NCBI RefSeq assembly: GCF_004210375.1
Contig: NC_134837.1
Coordinates: 19,415,586 to 19,479,585 of the forward strand
DNA: 64,000 bases
Direction of reading: 5' to 3'
Source: Tachypleus tridentatus
Taxonomy: Eukaryota; Arthropoda; Merostomata; Xiphosura; Limulidae
The notes beneath the pieces were generated by a model that saw only the letters and a program-made list of their open reading frames with translations, was not told where the DNA came from and ran no database searches. Shown in pieces: positions 1 to 11,274 of the stretch (positions are counted from its first letter, which is position 1; each line of letters opens with the position of its first letter). The translations under genes were made by a program, and so were the position numbers.

Positions 1-299
1 CGAAAACAAAAAGTCAAATTTGAAACATCAGCTTATTTAAAGAATATACTTTATTACACTAATTTTACTATCTACAACGTAAATTTAATCTTATAAGCTA
101 TTTTCCTGAAAGCTCGTGATTCAGATTTAAACTTTCAATATTAGATCGCAAACTTAATTTCTAAGGTACAATAAAATTCATTCTAACAAATATTCATCGT
201 TTAATATTTGTAATTTATTTATTTCCAGACATAACATTATGTCTGCTCCTTCTAATGTACAAATACTATAGAAATCGATTCGATTGTTTTTACTTAAGA

Positions 300-405
300 A
301 ACAAAGTTACACAATAAGTTATCTGTGCTCTGCCCACCACGGGTATCGAAACGCGGCTTATAGCGTTGTAAGTCCGCAGAAATACCGCCGTGCTACTGAA
401 GGACT
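300..405 (-). repeat. SINE family B copy
   Basis: tRNA-derived head in reverse: cccaccacgggtatcgaaac is the inverted B box, followed by gcgttgtaagtccgcag and taccgccgtgctact (inverted A box). The short tail cacaataagttatctgtgctc precedes it. Family B is about 110-125 bp and ends in an oligo-AAC tail. Confidence 0.85.
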
Positions 406-2050
406 GTAGAAATCAATGGCGACTGGAGGTCATCTGGTGTCACCTCACACTTGTTGCTCAGCGTAACGAATTTAACCAAAAATTATTCTTAAGTTTGTCA
501 TGTAAAATACACTCGGGTTTCACAATATGTTTCACTGAGTAAACGTTACATTCAAATACCGAAACAAGTATAAAAAAGCAATGTATTTTAATGCATGTAT
601 AACACACCAAAAACAGCTCTATTCCCTCCGCCGTTATATAAGTTTCCTTAATACAAACATTCTCTCTTGTTTACCAATGCTAGATGACTAAGTGAACTTT
701 GCTGTCCACGTGAATGTTCGCTACTCAGGATCCAAATAAAAGCTACTATGTTCGTGTAATTGACATTTAATGTTATGGAACTGGTAAACAGACACCATAA
801 AACTGCTGAAACGTGTCATGTTCAATGTCACTTTCAGGTTTTCCAAGTAGTCCAGGAAGAATCTTTATGGGATCTGTTCGCACATACTTGTTTTATATAA
901 AGATTGCTTATATGTTAAGGAAATATAATGCTTTCTTGTATAACCTGTCAATTTTGAGAGGGATTTTGGGATATGAAAATAAAAAAATAAATTGACACAT
1001 ACAGAATGGTAGATGTCACGTTAATGCTCCGCATTTGATAAATAGGTGGTGGGAATTTTTTCATTCAAAAATTCTTCGTTTTAATAAGAACCCAGACACG
1101 TAGACCATTGTTCCAACATGGATGTTGGAATTTTCAGTCAATCTTTGACCACGTGTGACAAATGAAAAATAAGAGAACCCTTCTAATTCTCTGTCTAATA
1201 ACCTATTAAAAACAAACTCAGCAGCAGTCTTTTATTTCTGACAATTGCCAGCCGTTACATTTTAAGTGGTGCTGAGAAATTATAATGTTTCTTTCACCGA
1301 CAACTGCTGTAATAATATTAAGTTCTCTACTTAATATAAGTACACGACTTTCATTTGTCGCGGAATTACAACTATTTTAAACAAAATCATGGTTCGACCA
1401 CCCCTAACTAGAAAAATATTTTATTTGGAGTAAACACTCCAAAATTCAGTTCAAATAAATATAGGTTACAAAAAACGTTTTACAAAATGTATCTTGTTCT
1501 TCAATAACACAAGCTATCAAATTAAACTATAGAGTTGTTATAATGATATCAAGGAATGAGAGGGGCGGATGATGATTCTATAATTTTCTTCCTTTATATA
1601 CTGATCAAAAGAGTCTCCCACTAAGAAGGCGGCAAGTCTTCGGATTTACACTGTTAAAATCGTGGGGACGATTCCTTCACTGGACACATGAGATAGCTCC
1701 ACCCGGCTATGCTATAATAACAAAACACGTATATTAAAAGAATATATGCTTTTAATTTAGCACCTATGATGTAAGGTGTCGTCTAGTTGATTAAATTGTC
1801 TGTACTGATTCATACCCAGAGTCAACCTCTCTACTCTGTGGCTGTTTGCTGTGGTGACTTTTCACAGAACATCACGTAAAACTATCAATGTTGATCTAGT
1901 AAAACAACATGAAAACAAAAGCAAGCACCCAATTAAATGGTTATTTATGAATCGATATATTATCTTTCTTTATTTGTTGGGCAATGTTTGAGAAAAATAA
2001 GACTAGTAGTATAGACTGCAAATAGAAAAACTTAACGTCACACGTGGTAC
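406..2050. other. No recognisable gene; unannotated repeat-poor DNA
   Basis: AT-rich sequence with only short chance ORFs (for example 813-995). A weak tRNA-like stretch at about 1620-1710 (actaagaaggcggcaag and onward) may be a decayed family C SINE, but I cannot delimit it. Confidence 0.5.
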
Positions 2051-2317
2051 GTTTGTTTTTAGAAATTCGCGCAAAGCTATACGAGGACTATCTACGCTAA
2101 CCATCCCTAATTTAGCAGTGTAAGACTAGCAGGAAGGCAACTAGTCATCACCACCCACAGTCAACTCTTGGGCTACACTTTTACCAACGAATAGTGGGAT
2201 TGACTGTCAAATTATAATGCCCCCACGGCTGAAAGGGCGAGCATGTTTGGTGTAACGTGGATTCGAACCCGCGGATTACGAGTCCAGTACCTTAACCACC
2301 TGATCACGCCAGGCCTC
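2051..2317 (-). repeat. SINE family A copy, near full length
   Basis: Tail (gcgcaaagctatacgagg) first, then the body, ending at ccttaaccacctgatcacgc and aggcct, the inverted tRNA-like head. Family A is about 276 bp: head with A box TGGCCnnGTGGTTAAG-like and B box GGTTCGAATCCC, a central body containing caatcccactattcgttgg and a tail rich in AAACAAACC. Confidence 0.9.
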
Positions 2318-2350
2318 CAAACTGCGTAAGATAAGGAGAACAGTCCAGTG

Positions 2351-2502
2351 TGAATTTCGCGCAAAGCTACACGAGGGCTACCTTCTTTTACCAACGAATA
2401 GTGGAATTGACTGCAACATTATAACGCCCCCAAGGCTGAAAGAGCGAGCACGTTTGATGCAACGGGGAGTCGAACGCCTGATCCACCAGGCCATGTTGGG
2501 CC
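2351..2502 (-). repeat. SINE family A copy with internal deletion
   Basis: Starts gaatttcgcgcaaagctac, then jumps from gagggctacc straight to ttcttttaccaacgaatag, losing about 95 bp of the body, and ends in a damaged head (gccatgttgggcc). It follows the neighbouring copy in the same orientation by 33 bp. Confidence 0.88.
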
Positions 2503-2541
2503 GATAAGGAGAATAACACTAATTTAAAACTATATAAGCCT

Positions 2542-2665
2542 TCCACTAGCACAGCGTTAAGTCTACGGATTTACAATGCTAAAATCAGAAGTTCGATTCT
2601 CCTCGGTGGACTCAGCACATAGCTCGATGTGGCGTTGCTGTAAGAAGATACACACACACGCTACA
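2542..2665 (+). repeat. SINE family C copy
   Basis: Head agcgttaagtctacggattt and B box gttcgattctcctcggtgg, then tagctcgatgtggcgttgct and a tail of agaagatacacacacac. Family C shares its head design with family B but has a different B box arm and an ACACAC tail. Confidence 0.82.
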
Positions 2666-2913
2666 ACTATATAAAACTAAGAAAAATATCACAGGAAAGT
2701 CAATTTAAAGCTTTTTGAAGTATATTAAGAAAGAAGTGAGAATGATATCAGTTTAAAGTGTAGTATTCTCTTCCGTTATAGTCCCGCATTCTACTTGTGT
2801 ATATTGGTTGTATTTATTTCATTCTTATTGTCATATTTCGAATTCCTTGGGTGAATTATCTCTTGTTATGTATGACATAAATGTATTTCCAATTTTTAGG
2901 GTGAATGTGTCTG

Positions 2914-2961
2914 AGGCCCGGCATGGCCAAGCGTGTTTAGGCGTGCGACTCGTAATCTGAG
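2914..2961 (+). repeat. SINE family A head fragment
   Basis: Only the first 48 bp, aggcccggcatggccaagcg through cgactcgtaatctgag; the B box and body are absent. Confidence 0.8.
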
Positions 2962-3210
2962 AAAACACTTCTAAATAATTTAAAAATTTGGTTAATACAC
3001 AAAACACCAACACCTTTCTATGAAACATTACACAGTTTGTTAACCTGAAGATGACCAAGAAGGTCGAAACGTTGTTCTCTGCTTATCATTGAAAGTGTTA
3101 ATACCCATACCAGCCGTTCTGAGATACAAGCACTGTACCCGCTACAGGGACGTCACAGCAGTTATGATATGTGAGCATTGTTTTGGAATTCGAAATGTTC
3201 GCGAGTGGTT

Positions 3211-3323
3211 TTGTGTTTGTTATAGCAAAGCCACATTGGGTTATCTGCTGTGTCCACCGAGGGGAATCGAACCCCTCATTTTAGCATTGTAAATCCATAG
3301 ACTTACCGCTGTCCCAGCAGGAG
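3211..3323 (-). repeat. SINE family C copy
   Basis: Inverted: ttatagcaaagccacattgg, then gtccaccgaggggaatcgaa (inverted B box) and ttgtaaatccatagacttac with the inverted A box accgctgtcc. Confidence 0.87.
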
Positions 3324-3755
3324 ACGCTCACGAGCGAAAACAGCACTATCTCTATTTATTTAGTCATTAGCCAGGTTTCACGATGCACACGTCACACAAT
3401 ACAGTATCAACACCAGCGTTTCATTTGTTATATAGACAATGATAATAGCACCAATAACGAAAAACATGAATCATGTATCAGTGACCTGTTTTCTTTAAGG
3501 AAATAAAGTGTATTTGTTACATTGAGATGTATGCTTGGGCGTATAAGAATGCTTATGTCCTCTGCCAGCAGTTGAATCACAAGTAACTTTTTAATTGTAC
3601 GTCTGTATTGATAGTTGCTTCTAAAGCCCTCTTCATTAATTGCAGGTCTGTATTTATCATTTCTCTCTGATACCATTTTCAGCCTATAAAACCAGTACTA
3701 AAGATAAAGGTTCCATTTTAAAAAGAACTCTATAATGTACACACACATTCATTGT

Positions 3756-3928
3756 TGTTTGTTTTGAATTTCGCACAAAGCTACTCGAGGGCTATCTGCG
3801 CTAGTCGTCCCTAATTTAGCAGTGTAAGACTAGAGGAAAGGCAGCTAGTCATCACTACCCACCGCCAACTCTTGGGCTACTTCCTTTTACCAACGAATAG
3901 TGGGATTGAACGTCACATTATAACGCTA
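3756..3928 (-). repeat. SINE family A copy lacking the head
   Basis: gtttgttttgaatttcgcac through the body to cgtcacattataacgc, where similarity stops before the tRNA-like head. Confidence 0.87.
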
Positions 3929-3978
3929 CTGCCACCTTAAAGTATGAATGTTATGATCTTTCACAATCTTGCATTCGA

Positions 3979-4096
3979 GCCTCCTCAGTGGCACAGCGGT
4001 ATGTCTGCGAACTTACAACCCTAGAAACCGGGTGTCGATACCCGTGGGCAGAGCACATATAGCCCATTGTGTAGCTTTGTGTTTAATTACAAAATA
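3979..4096 (+). repeat. SINE family B copy
   Basis: Head cagtggcacagcggtatgtc, B box gtgtcgatacccg, then gcagagcacatatagcccat and the tail tgtgtttaattacaaaa. A good reference copy for the family. Confidence 0.88.
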
Positions 4097-4159
4097 GCAT
4101 TTACATTCAAAATTTAATTAGACCATTTATCATTAATGTGTGCTAATTGATAGAGTATT

Positions 4160-4447
4160 TGCAATTACGCACAGAGCTACACATGTGCTACCTGTATAGG
4201 CCCGGCATGATCAAGTGGGTAATTCGAGGGTCGCAGATTCGAATCCCCGTCACACCAAACATATTCGCCCTTTCAGCCGTGAGGGCGTTATAATGTACGG
4301 TCAATCCCATTATTCGTTGGTGAAAAAGTAGCCAAAGAGTTGGCGGTAGGTGGTGATGACTAGCTTCCTTCCCTCTAGTCTTACACTGCTAAATTAGGAT
4401 CGGCTAGCGCAGATAACCCTCGTATAGCTTTGCGCGAAATTCCAAAA
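4160..4447 (+). repeat. SINE family A copy preceded by an inverted tail fragment
   Basis: 4198-4447 is a + strand family A copy with a small deletion in the head (agtgggtaattcgagggtcg) and a complete body ending gcgcgaaattccaaaac. The 37 bp just before it (gcaattacgcacagagctac and onward) resemble the inverted tail of another A copy. Confidence 0.85.
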
Positions 4448-4538
4448 CACAAGCTATCTGTACTCTGCTCACCACAGGTATCGAAACCCGGTTTCGAGCA
4501 GCGTTAGTCCGTAGACATACCGCTCTGCCACTAGGGGG
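4448..4538 (-). repeat. SINE family B copy, abutting a family A copy
   Basis: acaagctatctgtactctgc, inverted B box caggtatcgaaacccggttt, and ataccgctctgccactaggg. It begins where the preceding A copy ends, so one probably inserted at the A/C-rich tail of the other. Confidence 0.85.
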
Positions 4539-5200
4539 CAATGCATGTTAAAACGTTACACGAAATTTTACTTTATAATTCAGATTTTTATTTAAAATTT
4601 AACTTATCAATGCCATAAATACGTGTTCAAACAATTCCTAACTTTTTATGTCTCATTTGACATGCCTGGACCCCGATCTCCCAATTTCAGAAACTTATAA
4701 CTTTAATTCGTAATAAACAATTTGGAAATAATAAGGATGATGTAAGGATGAAGAAAAAAACACCCAAAAGTACAGAAGCAGAGTAGAGATGAATACAGAG
4801 AATCAAACAAAATTCCCTACATACGTAACCAAAGCATTCCCAGACTCCGTGTGGCTACTTGTGTCGGGAGTTTGTATGGTTTTGTGTGTTCAACCGTTCC
4901 TTGTTTTTGTACTTTGTGGTATTTGCATCCCTGCTACATCTTTATATTGTTCAAATTTGTTTTTATACTTATTCCTTCTTGGTTTTTAAACAATACCAGT
5001 GAATATTTTAAACTCAATGACAGTTGATTTGAAGGTAGTAGTTTTAGCCTGGTGGACATCACGTGCTGAAGTTAATGAAACGATATACTGTTTCTGCACT
5101 CCCAACATTAAAATGCAACAATTTCAAGTATCAGTGAGTTAGCCCTTCTGATGCTAGAATCAGAATAATCAGCAGAACATTTGACTGTTAACCATTCGCC

Positions 5201-5453
5201 CGTTTGTTGTTGTTTTTTTAATTTTGCGCAAAGCTACTGAATGGCTGTCTGCGCTAGCCGTCCCTAATTTAACATTGTAAGACTAGAGGGAGGGCAGTTA
5301 GTCAGCACCACCCGCCTCCAACTCTTGAGCTACTCTTTTACCAACGAATAGTGCGACTGACCGTCACATTAAATATTTGGTGTGACGGGGATTCGAACCC
5401 GCGTCCCTCAGATTAAGTGACAAAGCCTTAACCCACCTGGCCTTGCCGGGCCC
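5201..5453 (-). repeat. SINE family A copy
   Basis: Tail gtttgttgttgttttttta, body with accaacgaatagtgcgactg, head ending ccaccuggcctt-like (ccacctggccttgccgggcc). A deletion removes most of the body-head junction near acattaaatatttggtgtga. Confidence 0.9.
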
Positions 5454-7470
5454 CACTCACCCGTTGTCTAATTTAACAATTTAGGTTTTCAAAAGTCCCT
5501 TAGACTGGTATAAGAGAGATTTGAGACTATAATGAGTAATAATTTATATATATTTGTTATTTGTTTTCTCGCCTATCCCTACATATTAAGCACTACTGTG
5601 CTTAGTGATAATTGACTTCTATAGCTTCCAACAAGTTAGAAAAATCCAGTTAAAGTTATTTGATGTTGACGACTATAGAATGACAGCCTCTTGTTTCTCC
5701 GTGTGCGAATTCTGTAAGTTTGTATGAACGTCTAAAGGAATGTTTAACCTATTTATACCTTATTTATAAAACACCTGAAAAGAAATTCTGGGAGATTGTA
5801 TTCCAGTGACTGATATATATATATATATATTGTGTTCTAAAATGTATTTGAAAACTACATAGATTCTTGTTTAGGAGACCCGAACTTACAAGAAAAACGA
5901 GGCTTATGCTTATGCAAAGAGTACATGTAGTTTATAAGAAACAGTTAATGGGCTCACACTGTGATTCATTGTTTCGACAGAGGACAAACTGTTCTTGTAC
6001 AAACAATAAAACCACAAAATTAAAATAAAACAGATGTGTATGAGTTAACAGTTGAAACAAAATCAATCAAATCAAATGTCACAACCTCTTGGGGTCAGGC
6101 TCATTTTTGACCTCCTTTCCCCTCCTGTAGAGTTGTTTATTTTTGTTCCAGTAAATGTTAGTGTTGTGTCAACAAGAGGATTGGAGTTGTATTTGAATAC
6201 TTCTTTCGATCCTTTTCATAAGTCCATGTCCGCGTATCATACACTTTTAATATTTGTACGTGAGCAACACGCGAAGTCCGTGCAATTGTCATACACACTC
6301 ACTAACAGTTCCATAGTTTCTCGCGCACTTTTTAATTGGTTTAACTTAGCATGAATGTATTTACATATATACCTTATAATACACTTATAATATTTTATCG
6401 TAATGATATACTCTAAGATCTAGCTCTACCTGGCTTATTTATTATACTTAATGTAGCAGTTTAATGGAGAGAGATGGTTAGGTACTGTTCCATCATGTAC
6501 AGTATTTCCCATAATTTCTGTTAGTAACACTTATTCGTGTACGTATTTGTATGGAAATACTTTATTGTTATATGTTGAAGTCTGTCAGATATATAAGGCA
6601 TGTCTGTCTTTGGATCATCTTCGCCTAAAATTTTCTTTTTAATACAAATACATTTTAATATACAAAAAAAAATACAATTTATAATAACGGTTATTACTAA
6701 TAGTTATTATAAATAATGGTTTATATACAAGTTTTACAAGCTTACAAACAAAATTGAATCTTACACCAGGTCTGGAACTGAATATTTTATCAATGTTTAC
6801 GGTGAGCAAATCCATACTTTTGTTGACACACGTGTTACCATTTTTGACGTCTCGCTAAGTTTGATGCACCCGTAAGTTTTTGTTGGCGATTATATATAGT
6901 GTCTTCGTAGATATACTGACGTTCGAAATTAATTCACTGAAGTTAAAACGGTTTGTAATGTTCAAAATCTACAAACGTTCCAGATCCAATTCTGTAGTTT
7001 TCCTTTTAATAGGCATTATTCACAATTATTGCTTCCGAGGCCTAGAGCATACTGACTGTAGCTGTCCGATAATTGTCTTATTCTACTTGGCGTGTTGCTT
7101 TTACACGAATCACGCAAGTCTCTAGAACGTTCATCAAAGTTCGCTTGGCAACAATACTGTCAATCACCAGAATTACATGTACACCTAATAACTTGTTGAT
7201 TCTTACTCTCAGGAATCTTTCAAAAATTTCGAGAACCGGTAGAACTTGCGCAATACACAGCCAACAATGTACGTCACAGGCAAAAAAGGAAAACGACACT
7301 GAAACAAACGTAGGCACTAAAATAAATGTACAATAGTAAACCTCTTACACTTCACAGACAAGGGAACAGTCTAATGACTTCGTTGTTTTCTCTAACAACT
7401 GTGACATCACAGTCATTTAGGCAAATCCTCATTAGGTCTTGTAAAAAGAAATTCTGATTTATGTGAAATA
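5454..7470. other. No supported gene
   Basis: Contains a (TA)n run at about 5812-5830 and several ORFs of up to 100 codons (6052-6354, and both strands of 7073-7336) that lack recognisable motifs. The overlapping ORFs on opposite strands at 7073-7336 argue for chance. Confidence 0.5.
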
Positions 7471-7707
7471 AGGTGGTTAGGGCACTCGACTCGTTATCTG
7501 TAGGTCGCGGATTCGAATCTTTGTACCATCAAATATGCCCGCCCTTTCAGCTGTCGGAGTATTATAATGTGACGTTTTTAAAGAGTAGCCCAAGAGTTGG
7601 TGGTAATGACTAGCTGCCTTCTCTCTCTAGCCTTTTATTGCTAAATTAGAGACGGCTATCAGAAATATCCCTCATGTCGCTTTGCGCGAAATTCGCAACA
7701 AACCAAA
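7471..7707 (+). repeat. SINE family A copy, 5' truncated in the A box
   Basis: Starts aggtggttagggcactcgac, B box gcggattcgaatctt, body with small deletions, ends gcgcgaaattcgcaacaaac. Confidence 0.88.
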
Positions 7708-7969
7708 TCGTAAAATGAAATAAAATTTCATTAGTACAGTACCATTTTAATCTGCTAAAATAATAATGAGTGAATAAGTAGTGGTATTTTTTTTATGACA
7801 TTGAAGTAACAGAATAAAGTAACATTTTTGTGGCCGATGTCTTTTAAAACTAAATTAAAGCTGTAAACGTGTTTGTCGTTTGTTTTCATAATTTCTACAC
7901 CATCTAAACATTGGTAACTAATCTTAAAAAGTTTGATTCATGAAGGAATATGACATATTTTGTCTGCTT

Positions 7970-8300
7970 TTAGCGTTGTAAGTTCGTAGACATTCAGGCC
8001 CGGCATGGCCTAGCGCGTTAAGGCGTGCGCTTTGTAATCTGAGGGTCGCGGGTTCGCGCCCGAGTCGCGCCAAACATGCTCGCCCTCCCAGCCGTGGGGG
8101 CGTTATAATGTAACGGTCAATCCCACTCTTCGTTGGTGAAAGAGTAGCCCAAGAGTTGGCGGTGGGTGGTGATGACTAGCTGCCTTCCCTCTAGTCTTAC
8201 ACTGCTAAATTAGGGACGGCTAGCACAGATAGCCCTCGAGTAGCTTTGTGCGAAATTCCAAAAACAAACAATCGCAGACATTCCGCTGTGCCACTAGGGG
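7970..8300 (-). repeat. SINE family B copy split by a family A insertion
   Basis: Left piece 7970-7995 (tagcgttgtaagttcgtaga) and right piece 8284-8300 (cgctgtgccactagggg) are the two parts of one inverted family B head, separated by the A copy at 7996-8271. Most of the rest of the B element is missing. Confidence 0.85.
7996..8271 (+). repeat. SINE family A, full-length reference copy with target duplication
   Basis: 276 bp from aggcccggcatggcctagcg to aattccaaaaacaaaca. Flanked by tcgtagacattc (7984-7995) and tcgcagacattc (8272-8283), a 12-bp target duplication with one mismatch. It fixes both ends of the family and the LINE-type insertion mechanism. Confidence 0.93.
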
Positions 8301-9996
8301 AAATTATAAATATAAAACTCATCGTATACCAATTGCCTGATTACTGGTGAAATTATCAGTTACTTTAGTATCGTTTTAAATACTGTTGTGTTGTGATACA
8401 GCTTTCTTAATGCTGCGTGGTTCTAATAAATAATATAAATAGCTGTTGTTGTTGTTTTTCAAATATTCAGGACTCCTGTTATATAAACAAGTTACTTGCA
8501 GGTGTTGTTTTTTTACTTATAATTTGACCACCAGGGGTTGAATTCGAGCCACTATGGTTAAGTTAAGATGAATGTGGAAAAACAAAACAATATATACAGT
8601 CAGTTCGCTTTTTAATAACAGTTATAATTATTAGGTCTGTTGGTTTTCCAATATTTCTACAGTTTTCGACATTAAACTGTAACTTTACGACATTAATGAT
8701 AATTTTATAAACATTGTTAATTATTTAGGTTAAGTTGTCTTCTCATTTCATCAAGTTCACAAAAATTGATCTTTGTTTGGTAATTTCAACTACACTATGT
8801 AATTCAATCGAACATATACGGGATAGTTATGAAAACACGATTGCGCGTGCTGACATCAAAGGTCAAGTCAATAGCGTTGCTATTTAGACTATTTCTTTTA
8901 AACTATAATAATAACTTTCAAGTTTATAACAAATATTTATGTTGTTTTTTTGTTGTTGTTAATAACATATCCACACAATGAGCTATCTGTTGTGACCGCC
9001 GCAAGGGCCGAAGACTCTCCCCCTACTTCTGTGGAAAGACTATGAACTTAAGTTAAAGTTAAAAAATTGAGCTCAGTATATCGACAGTGGGCGAAGCCCA
9101 GACAGATCACTCTATGGCCTTGCGCTTAACAATGAACGCATACAAAAATACAGTGCTTTTTTGTTTTGAATGAGAGGTTTACGAAAATGTTCGTGAAATT
9201 AAACATTGATTATGTATTGCATCATATTTGTTTGTTTTTTTTTGTCAATATTATTGCAACTTAAACCATTACTTTAAATATTTTTATTTTTTCTTGAAAT
9301 TTCACCACGTCGTGAATCCTTTGAGCATTTTTCTCCTAAGTGACGTATCTCGTTACTTTAGAATGGAGTTTATGATTTATAAAACTAATAGAATACCAAG
9401 CTTCTAACTGGCAGTGTAGTTGAGCCAACATCGTGAATATATCCTCCAGCAACTGCTATATCGCGAAACGAAAAAAAGTGAAAACTAGCTCTGTGCAACG
9501 TTCTCTAGTTGCTTGGCGAATAGATGGCGTGGCGCTCATAATTACTTGAAAGCATTCGTGGTTCAAACGCCGCCTGTCAAACGTACAGTATATATATGCA
9601 CGCAGCTTTGTAACACTCCACCTTATGCGATCCGTACGCTGTGATTGGTAACTCCTCCAACAGTTTATTTATATTACGGAACTGACGCAGACATGATTTG
9701 AAACATTGCTGGGAGCATCGCGAAACTTCATTGTTCATGGATGTGATAAAAAATGAACACTTATTATCTTGTTTGGACATCTGCCAATGTAGGTTTCACA
9801 CGAACTTTTTGAAAATTAAAACAAAATTATCTATTTATGAAGTCAGGTGAAATCTACAGCTCTGTTCAAGATAAAAAGAAATAACAATTTGTGTACATTT
9901 TCACCAAAGACGCTACATCTAGCAATAGTGGAAACAAGCTAACACACGAGCCACGTGCAGTGTAAAGTACAGATAGTGAGTCGGAGCGAAATAATA
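8301..9996. other. No supported gene
   Basis: AT-rich. 8975-9025 (acacaatgagctatctgttg, then accgccgcaagggccgaaga) may be a decayed inverted family B/C SINE. The 67-codon minus ORF at 9577-9780 has no recognised motif. Confidence 0.45.
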
Positions 9997-10008
9997 ATGC
10001 CATCTTTA
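9997..10008 (+). CDS. Speculative four-codon first exon (MPSL) before a perfect donor
   Basis: ATG CCA TCT TTA is followed directly by GTAAGT, and A is at -3 of the ATG. The exon would end in phase 0, the phase needed by the septin exon at 43119, but the intron would be 33 kb and full of SINEs. A short ATG next to a consensus donor can easily arise by chance. Competing candidates are the segment at 41153 or an exon I cannot see. Treat as a hypothesis. Confidence 0.15.
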
Positions 10009-10999
10009 GTAAGTATATATATTTAAACTATTTTATTTGCATGTATAATAGTGTCTATTCTAACTACCTTGTTATTGTATATGGTGTGTACTAATCACTA
10101 ATACACTTTAACCTCTAATAATAAATGACCACGTTTTGTTTTAATTTTCTAAACGATTTAGAAAGTATTTATAAAAGCATTTTTACTTACGAAAATGAAA
10201 GCATGCAACACAAATTTTAGGTCTGCGTGTTCGTTGTTCTTAAGATTGTGAATACAATACCAGAGGTGAAATTATCTAAGAAAAATAAAACATAAAGCCA
10301 CTAATTTGGATGAAATGAATCTATTATTGAAGAAGGTAAAAAAATATGTATCAACGTTGAAAGCGAGTACTTATTTCGTCAGTGGTTAATACTGTGCTAG
10401 AAAACAAATGGGGGGGGTATTATGTATGTAAGTTTGTTAAGTTAAAGAAATGTAAGTGTTATAGACTAAACTCGTGAGAAACATATTAAAGTTTCACTAA
10501 CTTATTGTTTTTGAAGCACAAGTTCTAAATACCAGCACAAAAGTATGGATGCGTCGCTGAAACTAAACCGCGTTAAAAACTACAGTTTCTAGAAACTATA
10601 GTTCATATAATGCAGCAAGTTTAGGAAACATAATATTAGGAAATATGTGATGCATGTAGTCTGGTTGAGAAATATTAGGCCACGTTTTGGTGGAGTGAAA
10701 AGAAAAAAAAAAGTATTTCACGATAGCTAGATTCCTTCATGAAACTAGAATGTTATATGATTTTTTATTTTTTTTTAATTTTGTGAAACTTGCAAAGAAA
10801 ACCGATGATGCAAAAGAAATTAAAAGTAGTTAATTTTTGTTTATACTGGACATTTTATCAGCACCATGAGCTCCAAAATAAGTTTTAGAACTTTGTGTTA
10901 TTTCATTTTTGAATACTTTACTTAAAGTATTGAATATGTTTTTAAAAGTAGATAAATTTGGTAAGTGCGCATTTGCAGTATAACTCTCTTCCTTTCTGT

Positions 11000-11274
11000 A
11001 GGCCCAACATGTCCAGGTAGCGAAGACATTCGACTCGTAATCTAAGGGTTGCGGGTTCGAATCCCCGTAAAACCATACATGTTTACCCTTTCAGCCGTGG
11101 GGACGTTACAATGTACGGTCAATCCCACTCTTCGTTGGTGAAAGAGTAGCTCAGGAGTTGGCGGTGGGTTGTGATGTTTAGCTACCTTTCGTCTAGTCTT
11201 ACACTGCTAAATTAGTGACGGCTAGCGCAGATAGCCCTCGTGTAGTTTTACGCGAAATTCAAACCAAACTAAAC
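11000..11274 (+). repeat. SINE family A, near full length
   Basis: aggcccaacatgtccaggta, B box gggttcgaatccccg, full body, tail gaaattcaaaccaaac. Length matches the reference copy at 7996. Confidence 0.92.

Noticed and set aside
6052..6354. 100-codon + ORF starting MKQNQSNQMSQ
   Set aside because: No motif, no homology recognised, no conserved context.
7073..7336. Overlapping ORFs on both strands
   Set aside because: Both open over the same bases without motifs, typical of chance.
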